A DNA stretch of 13,226 nt from Balneolaceae bacterium (GTDB taxonomy: Bacteria > Bacteroidota > Rhodothermia > Balneolales > Balneolaceae), in the NCBI GenBank assembly GCA_007127395.1, contig SKZL01000383.1, positions 1-13,226 on the forward strand. The letters are read 5' to 3'. Below, in pieces: positions 6,560-13,226 of the stretch (the first letter of the stretch is position 1; every line of letters starts with the position of its first letter). A program made the position numbers and the translations under genes. The notes under the pieces were generated by a model, which saw only the letters and a list, made by a program, of their open reading frames with translations, searched no databases and was not told the origin of the DNA.

Positions 6560-8014
6560 ATGAGCGAAAATCAGTTTGAATATTTCACGCCGACAACGTT
6601 TGTGGAGTCTCTGGAATCCAGAGCATTCACAGAGTTTCTTCATTCGGTGAATAAAATGGATACCCCTCTTCTCTCTATCACTTTACCTATTGCAGGTATT
6701 GATCCATTGGCTGCACTCGAATTGAATGCTGATTATGACGAAAAATTTTACTGGAATCATCCTGAAAACTCCATCTCAATTTCTGCAGCGGGATCCGTTC
6801 GTATACTGAAATCGACAGGTAAGAACAGATTCAATGATATCTCCACCCAAACTGAAAGTCTTAATAACGAGATTGAAGCATATACAGTTATAGATCACTC
6901 TATGGCAGGTCCACTGCTTTTGGGAGGCTACTCCTTCTCCGATCACAACATCAGTCAAAGCTGGAAAAATTTTGGAGCGGCTCGGTTTGTTCTGCCCGAA
7001 TGGATGCTTATCGAAATTGGCAATCTGCATCTATTGACATTAACGATCATAAAAGATAAACGGACAGCTGATGATATCTATGAAGAGGTTTTGTCACGAA
7101 TTACCGATTTTCTGAATCTGGCCGGTAAACTGAACAGTTATGAAAACCATGGCAACCATCGGCGTAATATCCTCTGTACATTGCAAGAGCCAACTGATCG
7201 TGATCAGTGGTTCAAAAAGGTAGAACATGCAAAAGAGTTAATACAGAAGGGGAAATTTGAAAAGATTGTACTTGCAAGGTCAGCCACACTGGAGGCAAAA
7301 GAGAATATTGAACCTACACTGCTGGCTCATCGATTGAGGGAAAAATATCCGGGTTGCTATAATTTTTTGATCCAGAGAGATTCGGAGACATCATTTGTAG
7401 GTGCTACACCTGAGCGGCTGGCATCATTCAGCAATGGTATATTTTTGACTGAGGGGCTTGCTGGAAGTATCTCACGAGGCAGAAGTGCTCTGGAAGACGC
7501 ATCTTTGGCACACACTCTTTTTAAGAGTTCAAAGGATCGAAATGAGCATCAGTTCGTTGTGAAAGCCATTGATCACAGCCTGGAAAAATATAGTGACCAA
7601 ATAGACCGGCCTCTTGAACCACAGATCAAAAAACTGCAAAATGTACAACACCTGTTTACACCTATCCGGGCTAAAATTAAAGAGGGTGTTCAGATCCACC
7701 AATTGATCCGGGATCTACACCCTACACCTGCTGTTGGAGGGTATCCAAAGGAAAAAGCAGTACCATACATACATGAGGTTGAAGATCTGGACCGTGGATG
7801 GTATTCGGCACCTGTCGGATGGTTCAACCTGAGCGGATCCGGTGAATTTGCCGTTGCCATCAGAAGCGCTCTTTTACATAAAAAAAGTGCAAAATTATAC
7901 GCGGGATGCGGAATCGTTGAAGATTCAGACCCCGGCAAGGAGTGGAATGAGACACTTCTCAAGTTTACTCCCATTCTGGATGCATTAAATCAACTCGATA
8001 CCGATTATGACTGA
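6560..8014 (+). CDS. menF: Isochorismate synthase MenF
   Basis: MenF converts chorismate to isochorismate, the committed entry to the menaquinone branch, using Mg2+. The 484-residue protein has a variable N-terminal half and a C-terminal chorismate-binding domain with the family blocks in order: FEKIVLAR (Lys235 is the expected catalytic base), GATPERLASF, TEGLAGSISRG, KDRNEHQFVVKAI, LHPTPAVGGYP, DRGWYSAPVGWFN, FAVAIRSALL and YAGCGIVEDSDPGKEWNET, which carries the metal-binding glutamates. Its place directly before menD argues for a menaquinone rather than a siderophore (EntC-like) role. The ATG is the first codon of the cluster; GAAAGG lies about 18 bases upstream, too far to be a good ribosome site. 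The end overlaps menD by 8 bases. Confidence 0.95.
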   Translation: MSENQFEYFTPTTFVESLESRAFTEFLHSVNKMDTPLLSITLPIAGIDPLAALELNADYDEKFYWNHPENSISISAAGSVRILKSTGKNRFNDISTQTESLNNEIEAYTVIDHSMAGPLLLGGYSFSDHNISQSWKNFGAARFVLPEWMLIEIGNLHLLTLTIIKDKRTADDIYEEVLSRITDFLNLAGKLNSYENHGNHRRNILCTLQEPTDRDQWFKKVEHAKELIQKGKFEKIVLARSATLEAKENIEPTLLAHRLREKYPGCYNFLIQRDSETSFVGATPERLASFSNGIFLTEGLAGSISRGRSALEDASLAHTLFKSSKDRNEHQFVVKAIDHSLEKYSDQIDRPLEPQIKKLQNVQHLFTPIRAKIKEGVQIHQLIRDLHPTPAVGGYPKEKAVPYIHEVEDLDRGWYSAPVGWFNLSGSGEFAVAIRSALLHKKSAKLYAGCGIVEDSDPGKEWNETLLKFTPILDALNQLDTDYD

Positions 8015-9716
8015 TCATCTGAGATGGACAGGCGAATTAATGAGATCCCTATACCTGAACGGTGTTCGACACGCTGTTATCTCTCCGGGTTCCAGATCGA
8101 CACCCCTTACTCTCGCAGCAGCTATCCACCCGGGTATCAAAAAAAAAGTTGTTCTCGATGAGCGCTCAGCCGCTTTTATTGCCCTCGGTATTGGAAAAAG
8201 CAGTGGGACACCGGCAATTCTCATTTGCACATCCGGATCAGCACTCGCGAACTACTTTCCTGCGGTGGTAGAAGCCAGTCAATCCGGTGTACCTATGATC
8301 ATACTATCAGCCGATCGCCCGCCCCTGTTGCGCGGAATCGGCAGCTCTCAAACCATTGATCAACTCAAGATATTTGGTGATTATACACCATTTTTTCATG
8401 ACACGGGTGAACCAAATTTTAAAACCGATGATCTGAAGAGAATTGCATATCTGGGAAAACAGGCTGTAGAAAAATCGTTACATCATAACGGACCGGTTCA
8501 TATTAACCTGCCGTTCAGAAAGCCATTAGAACCGGATAAACAGACACTGCATGAGGAGACAGAGAAATCAATTCAGCAATTTGAATTATTGGAAAATGAG
8601 AGCAGAACACAGGCGTTCAGCAGTGTGATCTGCCCTGCTGGAAATGTAGCAACCCTGCTCGAAAAGACGAATAAACCACTAATCATTTGCGCTCCTTCCG
8701 GCACTTCTCACTCGCTGGATGATCTTGTTCAAACCGTTTCAAAACATCTGAATGCACCTGTCATTGCTGAACCCGGATCCAATGTGGACACCTCCGATAA
8801 GGGTTTCATAAAGAGATACGAACAGTTCCTTCTAAGGAATGAATCTCAGAAATCATTAAAACCGGATCTGATCATACGATTTGGTAATCAGCCTTACACG
8901 AAATCATTATTGACCACACTTGCAAACTGGAGTGATCTTCCTGTACTACACTTTAACTCAAATAACTCCACTCAGGATCATGAAATGAGTGTAACTGAAA
9001 AGGTGATCATGAAACCGTATGACCGGATCGACCTCTCTGATGTTAAAATCAGAAAGAGCAGCGACTGGATTGAACTGTGGAAAAAGGCAGATACCGAATC
9101 TGAAAACAACCTGGCAGATTCGCTCCAAGAGGTCACGAAATTCACTGATGCTCACATTATCAATTTCTTCTCAAAACAGTTAGATGAGAGATGGAATATT
9201 ATGATTTCCAACTCATTTACAGTGAGAGATATGGCTCTGTTTGGATCTTCAGCAACCAATCAGTTTGTAAATCGGGGTGCCGCAGGTATTGACGGAATAA
9301 ACTCTACTGCGATCGGAATTTTAACTGCTTCGGATAAACCTACTTGCTGTTTAATCGGTGATTTGGCGTTTTATCATGACAGTAACGCCCTTCTTTCGCT
9401 TACTTCCGCTTTGGAAGCTCCTCTAATCACCGTTGTAGTCAACAATGGCGGAGGGACCATTTTTCGAATGCTGCCAGTCTACCAGTCTGAATCTCTCAAG
9501 ATTCCTGATCAACTTTTTGAATCCTATTTTGAAACACCACAAAATTCCAGTATTCAAAAGCTTGCTGAATCAGCTTCTGTTCAATACAGACGAATTGAAA
9601 GTATTAGTGAATTGATTCAACTGGACCTTTGGAAGCTATCTGAACACACAGTCATAGAGTGTATTACGGATGCTGATGAGACGATGATTTTACGTAAAAA
9701 ATTATGGGCAGGATAG
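8007..9716 (+). CDS. menD: SEPHCHC synthase MenD
   Basis: MenD is a thiamine diphosphate enzyme that decarboxylates 2-oxoglutarate and adds the resulting succinic semialdehyde unit to isochorismate, giving SEPHCHC. The 569-residue length is typical. Family signatures are SPGSRSTPLTLA (26-37), DERSAAFIALGIGK (51-64; Glu52 is the expected cofactor-activating glutamate), CTSGSALANYFPAVVEA and LSADRPPLLRGIGSSQTIDQ in the N-terminal domain. The cofactor diphosphate/Mg2+ region is GDLAFYHDSNALL, followed by VVVNNGGGTIFRMLP. The middle domain is the most divergent part, as usual. The start overlaps the end of menF (ATGACTGA, 8 bases), implying translational coupling. It has no membrane segments and should be cytosolic. 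Confidence 0.96.
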   Translation: MTDHLRWTGELMRSLYLNGVRHAVISPGSRSTPLTLAAAIHPGIKKKVVLDERSAAFIALGIGKSSGTPAILICTSGSALANYFPAVVEASQSGVPMIILSADRPPLLRGIGSSQTIDQLKIFGDYTPFFHDTGEPNFKTDDLKRIAYLGKQAVEKSLHHNGPVHINLPFRKPLEPDKQTLHEETEKSIQQFELLENESRTQAFSSVICPAGNVATLLEKTNKPLIICAPSGTSHSLDDLVQTVSKHLNAPVIAEPGSNVDTSDKGFIKRYEQFLLRNESQKSLKPDLIIRFGNQPYTKSLLTTLANWSDLPVLHFNSNNSTQDHEMSVTEKVIMKPYDRIDLSDVKIRKSSDWIELWKKADTESENNLADSLQEVTKFTDAHIINFFSKQLDERWNIMISNSFTVRDMALFGSSATNQFVNRGAAGIDGINSTAIGILTASDKPTCCLIGDLAFYHDSNALLSLTSALEAPLITVVVNNGGGTIFRMLPVYQSESLKIPDQLFESYFETPQNSSIQKLAESASVQYRRIESISELIQLDLWKLSEHTVIECITDADETMILRKKLWAG

Positions 9717-9717
9717 T

Positions 9718-10527
9718 ATGAGATTTCCGAACGGAACTGCATTATATCACCATGTATCAGTTCACCAGGCCAAAAAGAACCTCCCCTTTCTAATGATGTT
9801 GCATGGATTTATGGGCTCAGAGGACTCTTTTAAGCATCTTATTCCTTCTCTAAACCTTTTTTGCAATCCGGTAACCATTGACCTCACAGGTCATGGAAAG
9901 AGCAGTAAATCTGATGACCCAAATCACTATCTTGCCGAAATGCAGGTATCTGATCTGCTATCAGTGATGAATCGTTTGGGGCGTGATAACTGGAACCTGT
10001 ATGGATATAGTATGGGCGGGCGGCTTGCTTACCAGCTGATTTCGCATAAACCCGATCTCTTTCAATCAACATTTATAGAGAGTGCGCATTGCGGATTACA
10101 AGATGCCGGTGAAATAGCTTCACGAAAACAGAATGATGAAGAGCTTGCTTCAAAAATTGAGACTGACTTTTCGGCTTTTGTTGATGGATGGTTGAAAAAT
10201 CCACTGTTCACCAGAAACGATAGCAATGTTTCAGCAGAGTATGAAAAACAGATGCATACACAAGATCCATCATCCATGGCTGCTTCATTAAGAGGTTTCG
10301 GTGCTGGTACGATGCCATCTGTTTGTGATTCCATGCGCAGGATTAAATCGACTGTGCACCTGATTTCCGGAGAAAATGACCATAAATATGTGAAGATATC
10401 GGAAAAAATAGCAGGCCAAAATTCATTCTTTACGCATCATATTATACCGGGAGCAAACCATCGTGTACATCTGGATCAACCAGATAAACTCATTTCACTA
10501 TTAGAAAAATATCTGACTCTCCGGTAA
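9718..10527 (+). CDS. menH: SHCHC synthase MenH, alpha/beta hydrolase
   Basis: MenH removes pyruvate from SEPHCHC to give SHCHC, the step after MenD. The 269 residues form an alpha/beta-hydrolase: the oxyanion-side LHGFMGS (28-34), DLTGHGKS (55-62), the nucleophile elbow GYSMGGR with Ser98, the acid Asp221 in SGENDHKY and His248 in GANHRVHLDQP, which complete the Ser-Asp-His triad of true MenH. The start lies one base after the menD stop, with AGGA at 9710-9713 as a close ribosome site. Alpha/beta-hydrolases are broad, so the call leans on position directly after menD as well as on these motifs. The cluster spacing opens to 87 bases after this gene. Confidence 0.88.
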   Translation: MRFPNGTALYHHVSVHQAKKNLPFLMMLHGFMGSEDSFKHLIPSLNLFCNPVTIDLTGHGKSSKSDDPNHYLAEMQVSDLLSVMNRLGRDNWNLYGYSMGGRLAYQLISHKPDLFQSTFIESAHCGLQDAGEIASRKQNDEELASKIETDFSAFVDGWLKNPLFTRNDSNVSAEYEKQMHTQDPSSMAASLRGFGAGTMPSVCDSMRRIKSTVHLISGENDHKYVKISEKIAGQNSFFTHHIIPGANHRVHLDQPDKLISLLEKYLTLR

Positions 10528-10614
10528 ACAGTTAGAAACTTCAGTTCTTTTTTTTGAAAATGATATATTCCGTGCAGTATTCAGAAAAAGTTTAAATCAA
10601 TGGTATGAAACATT

Positions 10615-11451
10615 ATGTCAGATTGGAAAACAGTTAAAACATTCGAAGATATTACTTATAAAAAAAGAGAGGGTGTCGCCAGAATAGCCTTTAACAGGCC
10701 TGAAGTACGTAACGCCTTCCGACCGAAGACACTGTTTGAGCTTGAAGAAGCATTGATCGATGCCCGTGAAGATACCTCAATTGGAGTGATCTTGCTATCC
10801 GGTGAAGGACCGGCTAAAGATGGCAAGTACGCTTTTTGCTCAGGTGGTGATCAAAAAGTACGCGGTGCCAAAGGTTATGAAGGAAATGATGGTGTTCAGC
10901 GCTTAAATGTGCTGGATATTCAACGTCTGATCCGCTTTATGAGCAAAGTTGTAATCTGTGTTGTGCCCGGTTGGGCGGTTGGCGGCGGACATAGCCTGCA
11001 TGTAGTTTGTGACCTTACCCTGGCGAGTAAAGAGCATGCAATTTTTAAGCAAACAGATGCCGATGTTGCCAGTTTTGACGGTGGATTCGGATCTGCACTG
11101 CTCGCCAAACAGGTGGGTCAGAAAAGAGCACGGGAGATCTTTTTTCTCGGAAGAAACTACTCAGCACAAGAGGCCTATGAGATGGGGATGGTGAACGCAG
11201 TGGTTCCACACGAAGAGCTGGAAGAGACGGCCTTCGGTTGGGCCAGGGAAATTCTTGGAAAGAGCCCGACAGCTATCCGTATGATCAAATTTGCATTCAA
11301 TCTGGTCGATGACGGAATGGTTGGCCAGCAGGTTTTTTCCGGAGAAGCTACCCGTCTCGCGTATATGACTGAAGAAGCTGAAGAAGGCAGAAATGCATTT
11401 CTGGAAAAGAGAAAACCAGACTTCAGTAAATTTCCCTGGTTGTCTCTTTAA
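10615..11451 (+). CDS. menB: 1,4-dihydroxy-2-naphthoyl-CoA synthase MenB
   Basis: MenB is a crotonase-fold enzyme that closes the second ring by intramolecular Claisen condensation of O-succinylbenzoyl-CoA. The 278 residues are strongly conserved: FNRPEVRNAFRPKTLFEL, GKYAFCSGGDQKVRGAKGY (oxyanion hole and loop), VPGWAVGGGHSLHVVCDL, IFKQTDADVASFDGGFGS (143-160), REIFFLGRNYSAQEAYEMG and the C-terminal RKPDFSKFPW. Position 148 is Asp (QTDAD) where the bicarbonate-dependent E. coli type has Gly (QTGPK), so this looks like the bicarbonate-independent class with a built-in carboxylate. Residue 152 is Ala where Gly is common. The 87-base gap before it may hold its own weak promoter (TTTG at 10553-10556), or it may be read through from menH. 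menC and menE, which supply its substrate, are not in the window. Confidence 0.96.
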   Translation: MSDWKTVKTFEDITYKKREGVARIAFNRPEVRNAFRPKTLFELEEALIDAREDTSIGVILLSGEGPAKDGKYAFCSGGDQKVRGAKGYEGNDGVQRLNVLDIQRLIRFMSKVVICVVPGWAVGGGHSLHVVCDLTLASKEHAIFKQTDADVASFDGGFGSALLAKQVGQKRAREIFFLGRNYSAQEAYEMGMVNAVVPHEELEETAFGWAREILGKSPTAIRMIKFAFNLVDDGMVGQQVFSGEATRLAYMTEEAEEGRNAFLEKRKPDFSKFPWLSL

Positions 11452-11494
11452 AATAGATCTGCAATCAGCCCTTAATCAGGTTTAGATATACAAA

Positions 11495-11522
11495 AAGAGC
11501 TGTCTACAATCAGACAGCTCTT
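11495..11522 (-). terminator. Hairpin between menB and glnN, terminator mainly for glnN
   Basis: AAGAGCTGTCT (11495-11505) and AGACAGCTCTT (11512-11522) form a perfect 11-base stem around a 6-base loop. Read leftward, the stem runs into a run of five T residues (complement of the A-run at 11492-11496), the classic intrinsic terminator for glnN, 18 bases past its stop. Read rightward from menB, the stem is followed by TTGAAAATCT, a poor U-tract, so termination of men transcripts here is less certain. Confidence 0.85.
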
Positions 11523-11540
11523 GAAAATCTGTAGATTTAG

Positions 11541-13226
11541 TTATTTAACAAATAACATCTCCCTGTATACAGGCAGCGGCCAGTAATCATCAGCTGTGTA
11601 GCGCTCCAGAAAATCAACAGCATCCCTTATTTTGGTTAAAACCGGCAGCACCTTCTGCTGGTACTCCACACATTTATCTGTGATTTCAACAGCTTTTAGT
11701 TTGCTCTGCACTTTTGCCAATTCATCCAAAGCTTTACCCAGGTCGTTTAAAGCACCTGAAACAGTTTCCAGCATATCTTTTGAACCACTGTTTTTGATAC
11801 CCAAAGATTTTGTCTGCTTTACCGCCTCCGCAAGCTCGTTGATATACCGAACAGCAGCCGGAAATACCATCGTCTTGGCTATTGCTTCAGTAGTATCAAC
11901 TTCAATCGTAAGGGTTGTTACATACTGTTCTGCCCAAATTTCAAGCCTTGAATGGACCTCTTTTTCGCTCAATATTCTATATTTCTCAAAGAGCTCAATA
12001 TTTTTCTGATGTGTGAGATAAGGCAACGCATCAGCTGTGGTCTTCAGGTTCAGTAACCCCCTTTTTTTAGCCTCTTTTTGCCAATCGTCAGAATAACCAT
12101 CACCATTGAAGATGATCTTTTTAGACTCCTTCAGGGAGGTGACAAGTAACTCTTTGAGCGCAGTTTCAAAATCTTTTTTCTCAATCTTCTTTTCCAGAAC
12201 TGTACAGAATTCATCAAGTGTCTCTGCAACAATCGTATTCAAAACCACTGTTGGAAATGAAACCGACTGATTTGATCCGACAGCTCTGAATTCAAATTTA
12301 TTACCGGTAAATGCAAAAGGTGAAGTCCTGTTTCGGTCTCCCGCATGCTTTGGTATTTCCGGAAGAACAGAAGTACCTAATCCCAGAAGGCCGCTCTTGA
12401 TCGATTTTTTCAATCCGCCATTCAAAAGTTGATTGATAATATCTTCCAGCTGCTCACCAACATAGACAGAAATAATTGCCGGAGGGGCCTCATTTGCACC
12501 CAGACGATGATCATTTCCAGCATGGGCTACAGATACCCTTAACAGATCCTGATGCCTGTATACAGCTTTTAAAACTGCACTAAAGTAGAACAGAAACATC
12601 ATATTCTCATGCGGACTCTCTCCCGGTTCAAGCAAATTCATACCATCTTTGGTACTCAGAGACCAGTTGAGGTGTTTTCCGCTTCCGTTAAGGCCGTCGA
12701 AAGGTTTTTCATGTAACAAACACTCAAAACCATACAGTTTTGCAGTTTTTTTAAGGATAATCATCAGTAACTGCTGATGATCAGCTGCGATATTGCTATT
12801 TTCAAACAACGGTGCAATTTCAAACTGTCCGGGAGCAACTTCATTGTGGCGGGTTTTAACCGGAATCCCCACCTTATACAACTCCCTCTCTGCGTGTAGC
12901 ATAAAGGAGAGCACTCGATCAGGGATGGAGCCAAAATAGTGATCATCCAGTTCCTGTCCCCTGGGAGGTTTTGCACCAACCAGAGTCCGGCCGGTTGTCA
13001 TGAGGTCTGGCCTTCGATAGAAAAATTCCTGATCGATCAAAAAATACTCCTGCTCAGCACCCACAGTGGAAATCACTCTCACCGTATCCAGCCCAAATAA
13101 TTTAAGAGCACGCTTCGCCTGTTTGTTGATCGCATCAATGGATCTTAAAAGTGGTGTTTTATGATCCAGCGCCTCTCCTTTCCAGGATGCAAACGCAGTG
13201 GGAATACAGAGATATTTTCCATTCTG
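11541..13226 (-). CDS. glnN: Type III glutamine synthetase GlnN (N-terminus missing, runs off right edge)
   Basis: The enzyme makes glutamine from glutamate, ammonia and ATP; type III is the large form typical of Bacteroidota and some cyanobacteria. The frame stays open through 13226, so the true start lies outside; 561 residues are visible of roughly 700-730, the missing part being about 150 N-terminal residues. The visible part opens with [20 protein letters not shown] and [15 protein letters not shown], a type III signature. Then come [10 protein letters not shown] with metal-binding Glu58 and Glu60 of the fragment, [47 protein letters not shown] and [20 protein letters not shown]. The type III C-terminal helical domain follows, containing [11 protein letters not shown] and ending at LFVK. 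Calling the start at the in-frame GTG complementary to 13080-13082 would be wrong, because conserved sequence continues upstream. It is transcribed toward menB and ends at a hairpin. Confidence 0.95.
   Translation of the reverse strand, partial: QNGKYLCIPTAFASWKGEALDHKTPLLRSIDAINKQAKRALKLFGLDTVRVISTVGAEQEYFLIDQEFFYRRPDLMTTGRTLVGAKPPRGQELDDHYFGSIPDRVLSFMLHAERELYKVGIPVKTRHNEVAPGQFEIAPLFENSNIAADHQQLLMIILKKTAKLYGFECLLHEKPFDGLNGSGKHLNWSLSTKDGMNLLEPGESPHENMMFLFYFSAVLKAVYRHQDLLRVSVAHAGNDHRLGANEAPPAIISVYVGEQLEDIINQLLNGGLKKSIKSGLLGLGTSVLPEIPKHAGDRNRTSPFAFTGNKFEFRAVGSNQSVSFPTVVLNTIVAETLDEFCTVLEKKIEKKDFETALKELLVTSLKESKKIIFNGDGYSDDWQKEAKKRGLLNLKTTADALPYLTHQKNIELFEKYRILSEKEVHSRLEIWAEQYVTTLTIEVDTTEAIAKTMVFPAAVRYINELAEAVKQTKSLGIKNSGSKDMLETVSGALNDLGKALDELAKVQSKLKAVEITDKCVEYQQKVLPVLTKIRDAVDFLERYTADDYWPLPVYREMLFVK

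Noticed and set aside
10528-10560. Terminator after menH (AACT/AGTT repeat followed by a T-run)
   Set aside because: The arms are only four bases with a two-base gap, too short to form a hairpin; the T-run alone is not evidence.
10553-10585. Promoter for menB (TTTG at 10553-10556, TATTCAGA at 10578-10585)
   Set aside because: The spacing is acceptable, but the -7 box matches TAnnTTTG poorly; not strong enough to list.
11632-12009. Plus-strand 125-codon open frame inside glnN
   Set aside because: It is antisense to well-conserved glnN sequence, with serine-rich, low-information translation typical of a shadow frame.
11541-13082. glnN as a complete 513-codon gene starting at 13082
   Set aside because: The frame continues to 13226 with conserved type III glutamine synthetase sequence ([20 protein letters not shown]), so the gene is cut by the window edge.

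Overview
The window is an ordinary chromosomal stretch from a member of the Bacteroidota in the broad sense, possibly the Balneolota/Rhodothermota branch. The evidence is the combination of SprA (type IX secretion), a type III glutamine synthetase, DUF4290 and DUF3467 proteins, paired YjgP/YjgQ (LptF/LptG) permeases and a menF-menD-menH-menB menaquinone cluster. The DNA is AT-leaning, Shine-Dalgarno sites are weak or absent, and two genes start with GTG. I cannot fix the genus. I see no phage, transposon, CRISPR, tRNA or rRNA signal.

Layout. Positions 1-1748 (minus) hold the N-terminal 582 codons of sprA, running off the left edge. A 348-base divergent region (1749-2096) is rich in inverted repeats. 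Two YjgP/YjgQ-family permeases follow on plus (2097-4584), overlapping by 8 bases. They converge on a minus-strand pair: a catalytic-core cystathionine beta-synthase/cysteine synthase-type PLP enzyme (4991-5971), with a DUF3467 gene (4629-4949) downstream of it. A divergent spacer leads to a small DUF4290 gene on plus (6146-6421). The menaquinone cluster menF, menD, menH, menB (6560-11451) follows on plus. A hairpin at 11495-11522 separates menB from glnN (11541-13226, minus), which runs off the right edge and lacks its N-terminus.

How the genes work together. MenF, MenD and MenH take chorismate through isochorismate and SEPHCHC to SHCHC. MenB closes the naphthoate ring two steps later; MenC, MenE and MenA must be encoded elsewhere. 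The two permeases are predicted to form the inner-membrane part of the lipopolysaccharide transport machine, and SprA is the outer-membrane translocon of type IX secretion, so the left third concerns the cell envelope. The PLP enzyme and GlnN serve sulfur amino acid and nitrogen assimilation.

No undescribed system stands out. The most useful leads are non-coding: a 27-base near-perfect palindrome just before the sprA start, a cluster of CCGAT-like boxes in the sprA/lptF spacer, and an exact 9-6-9 inverted repeat before menF.
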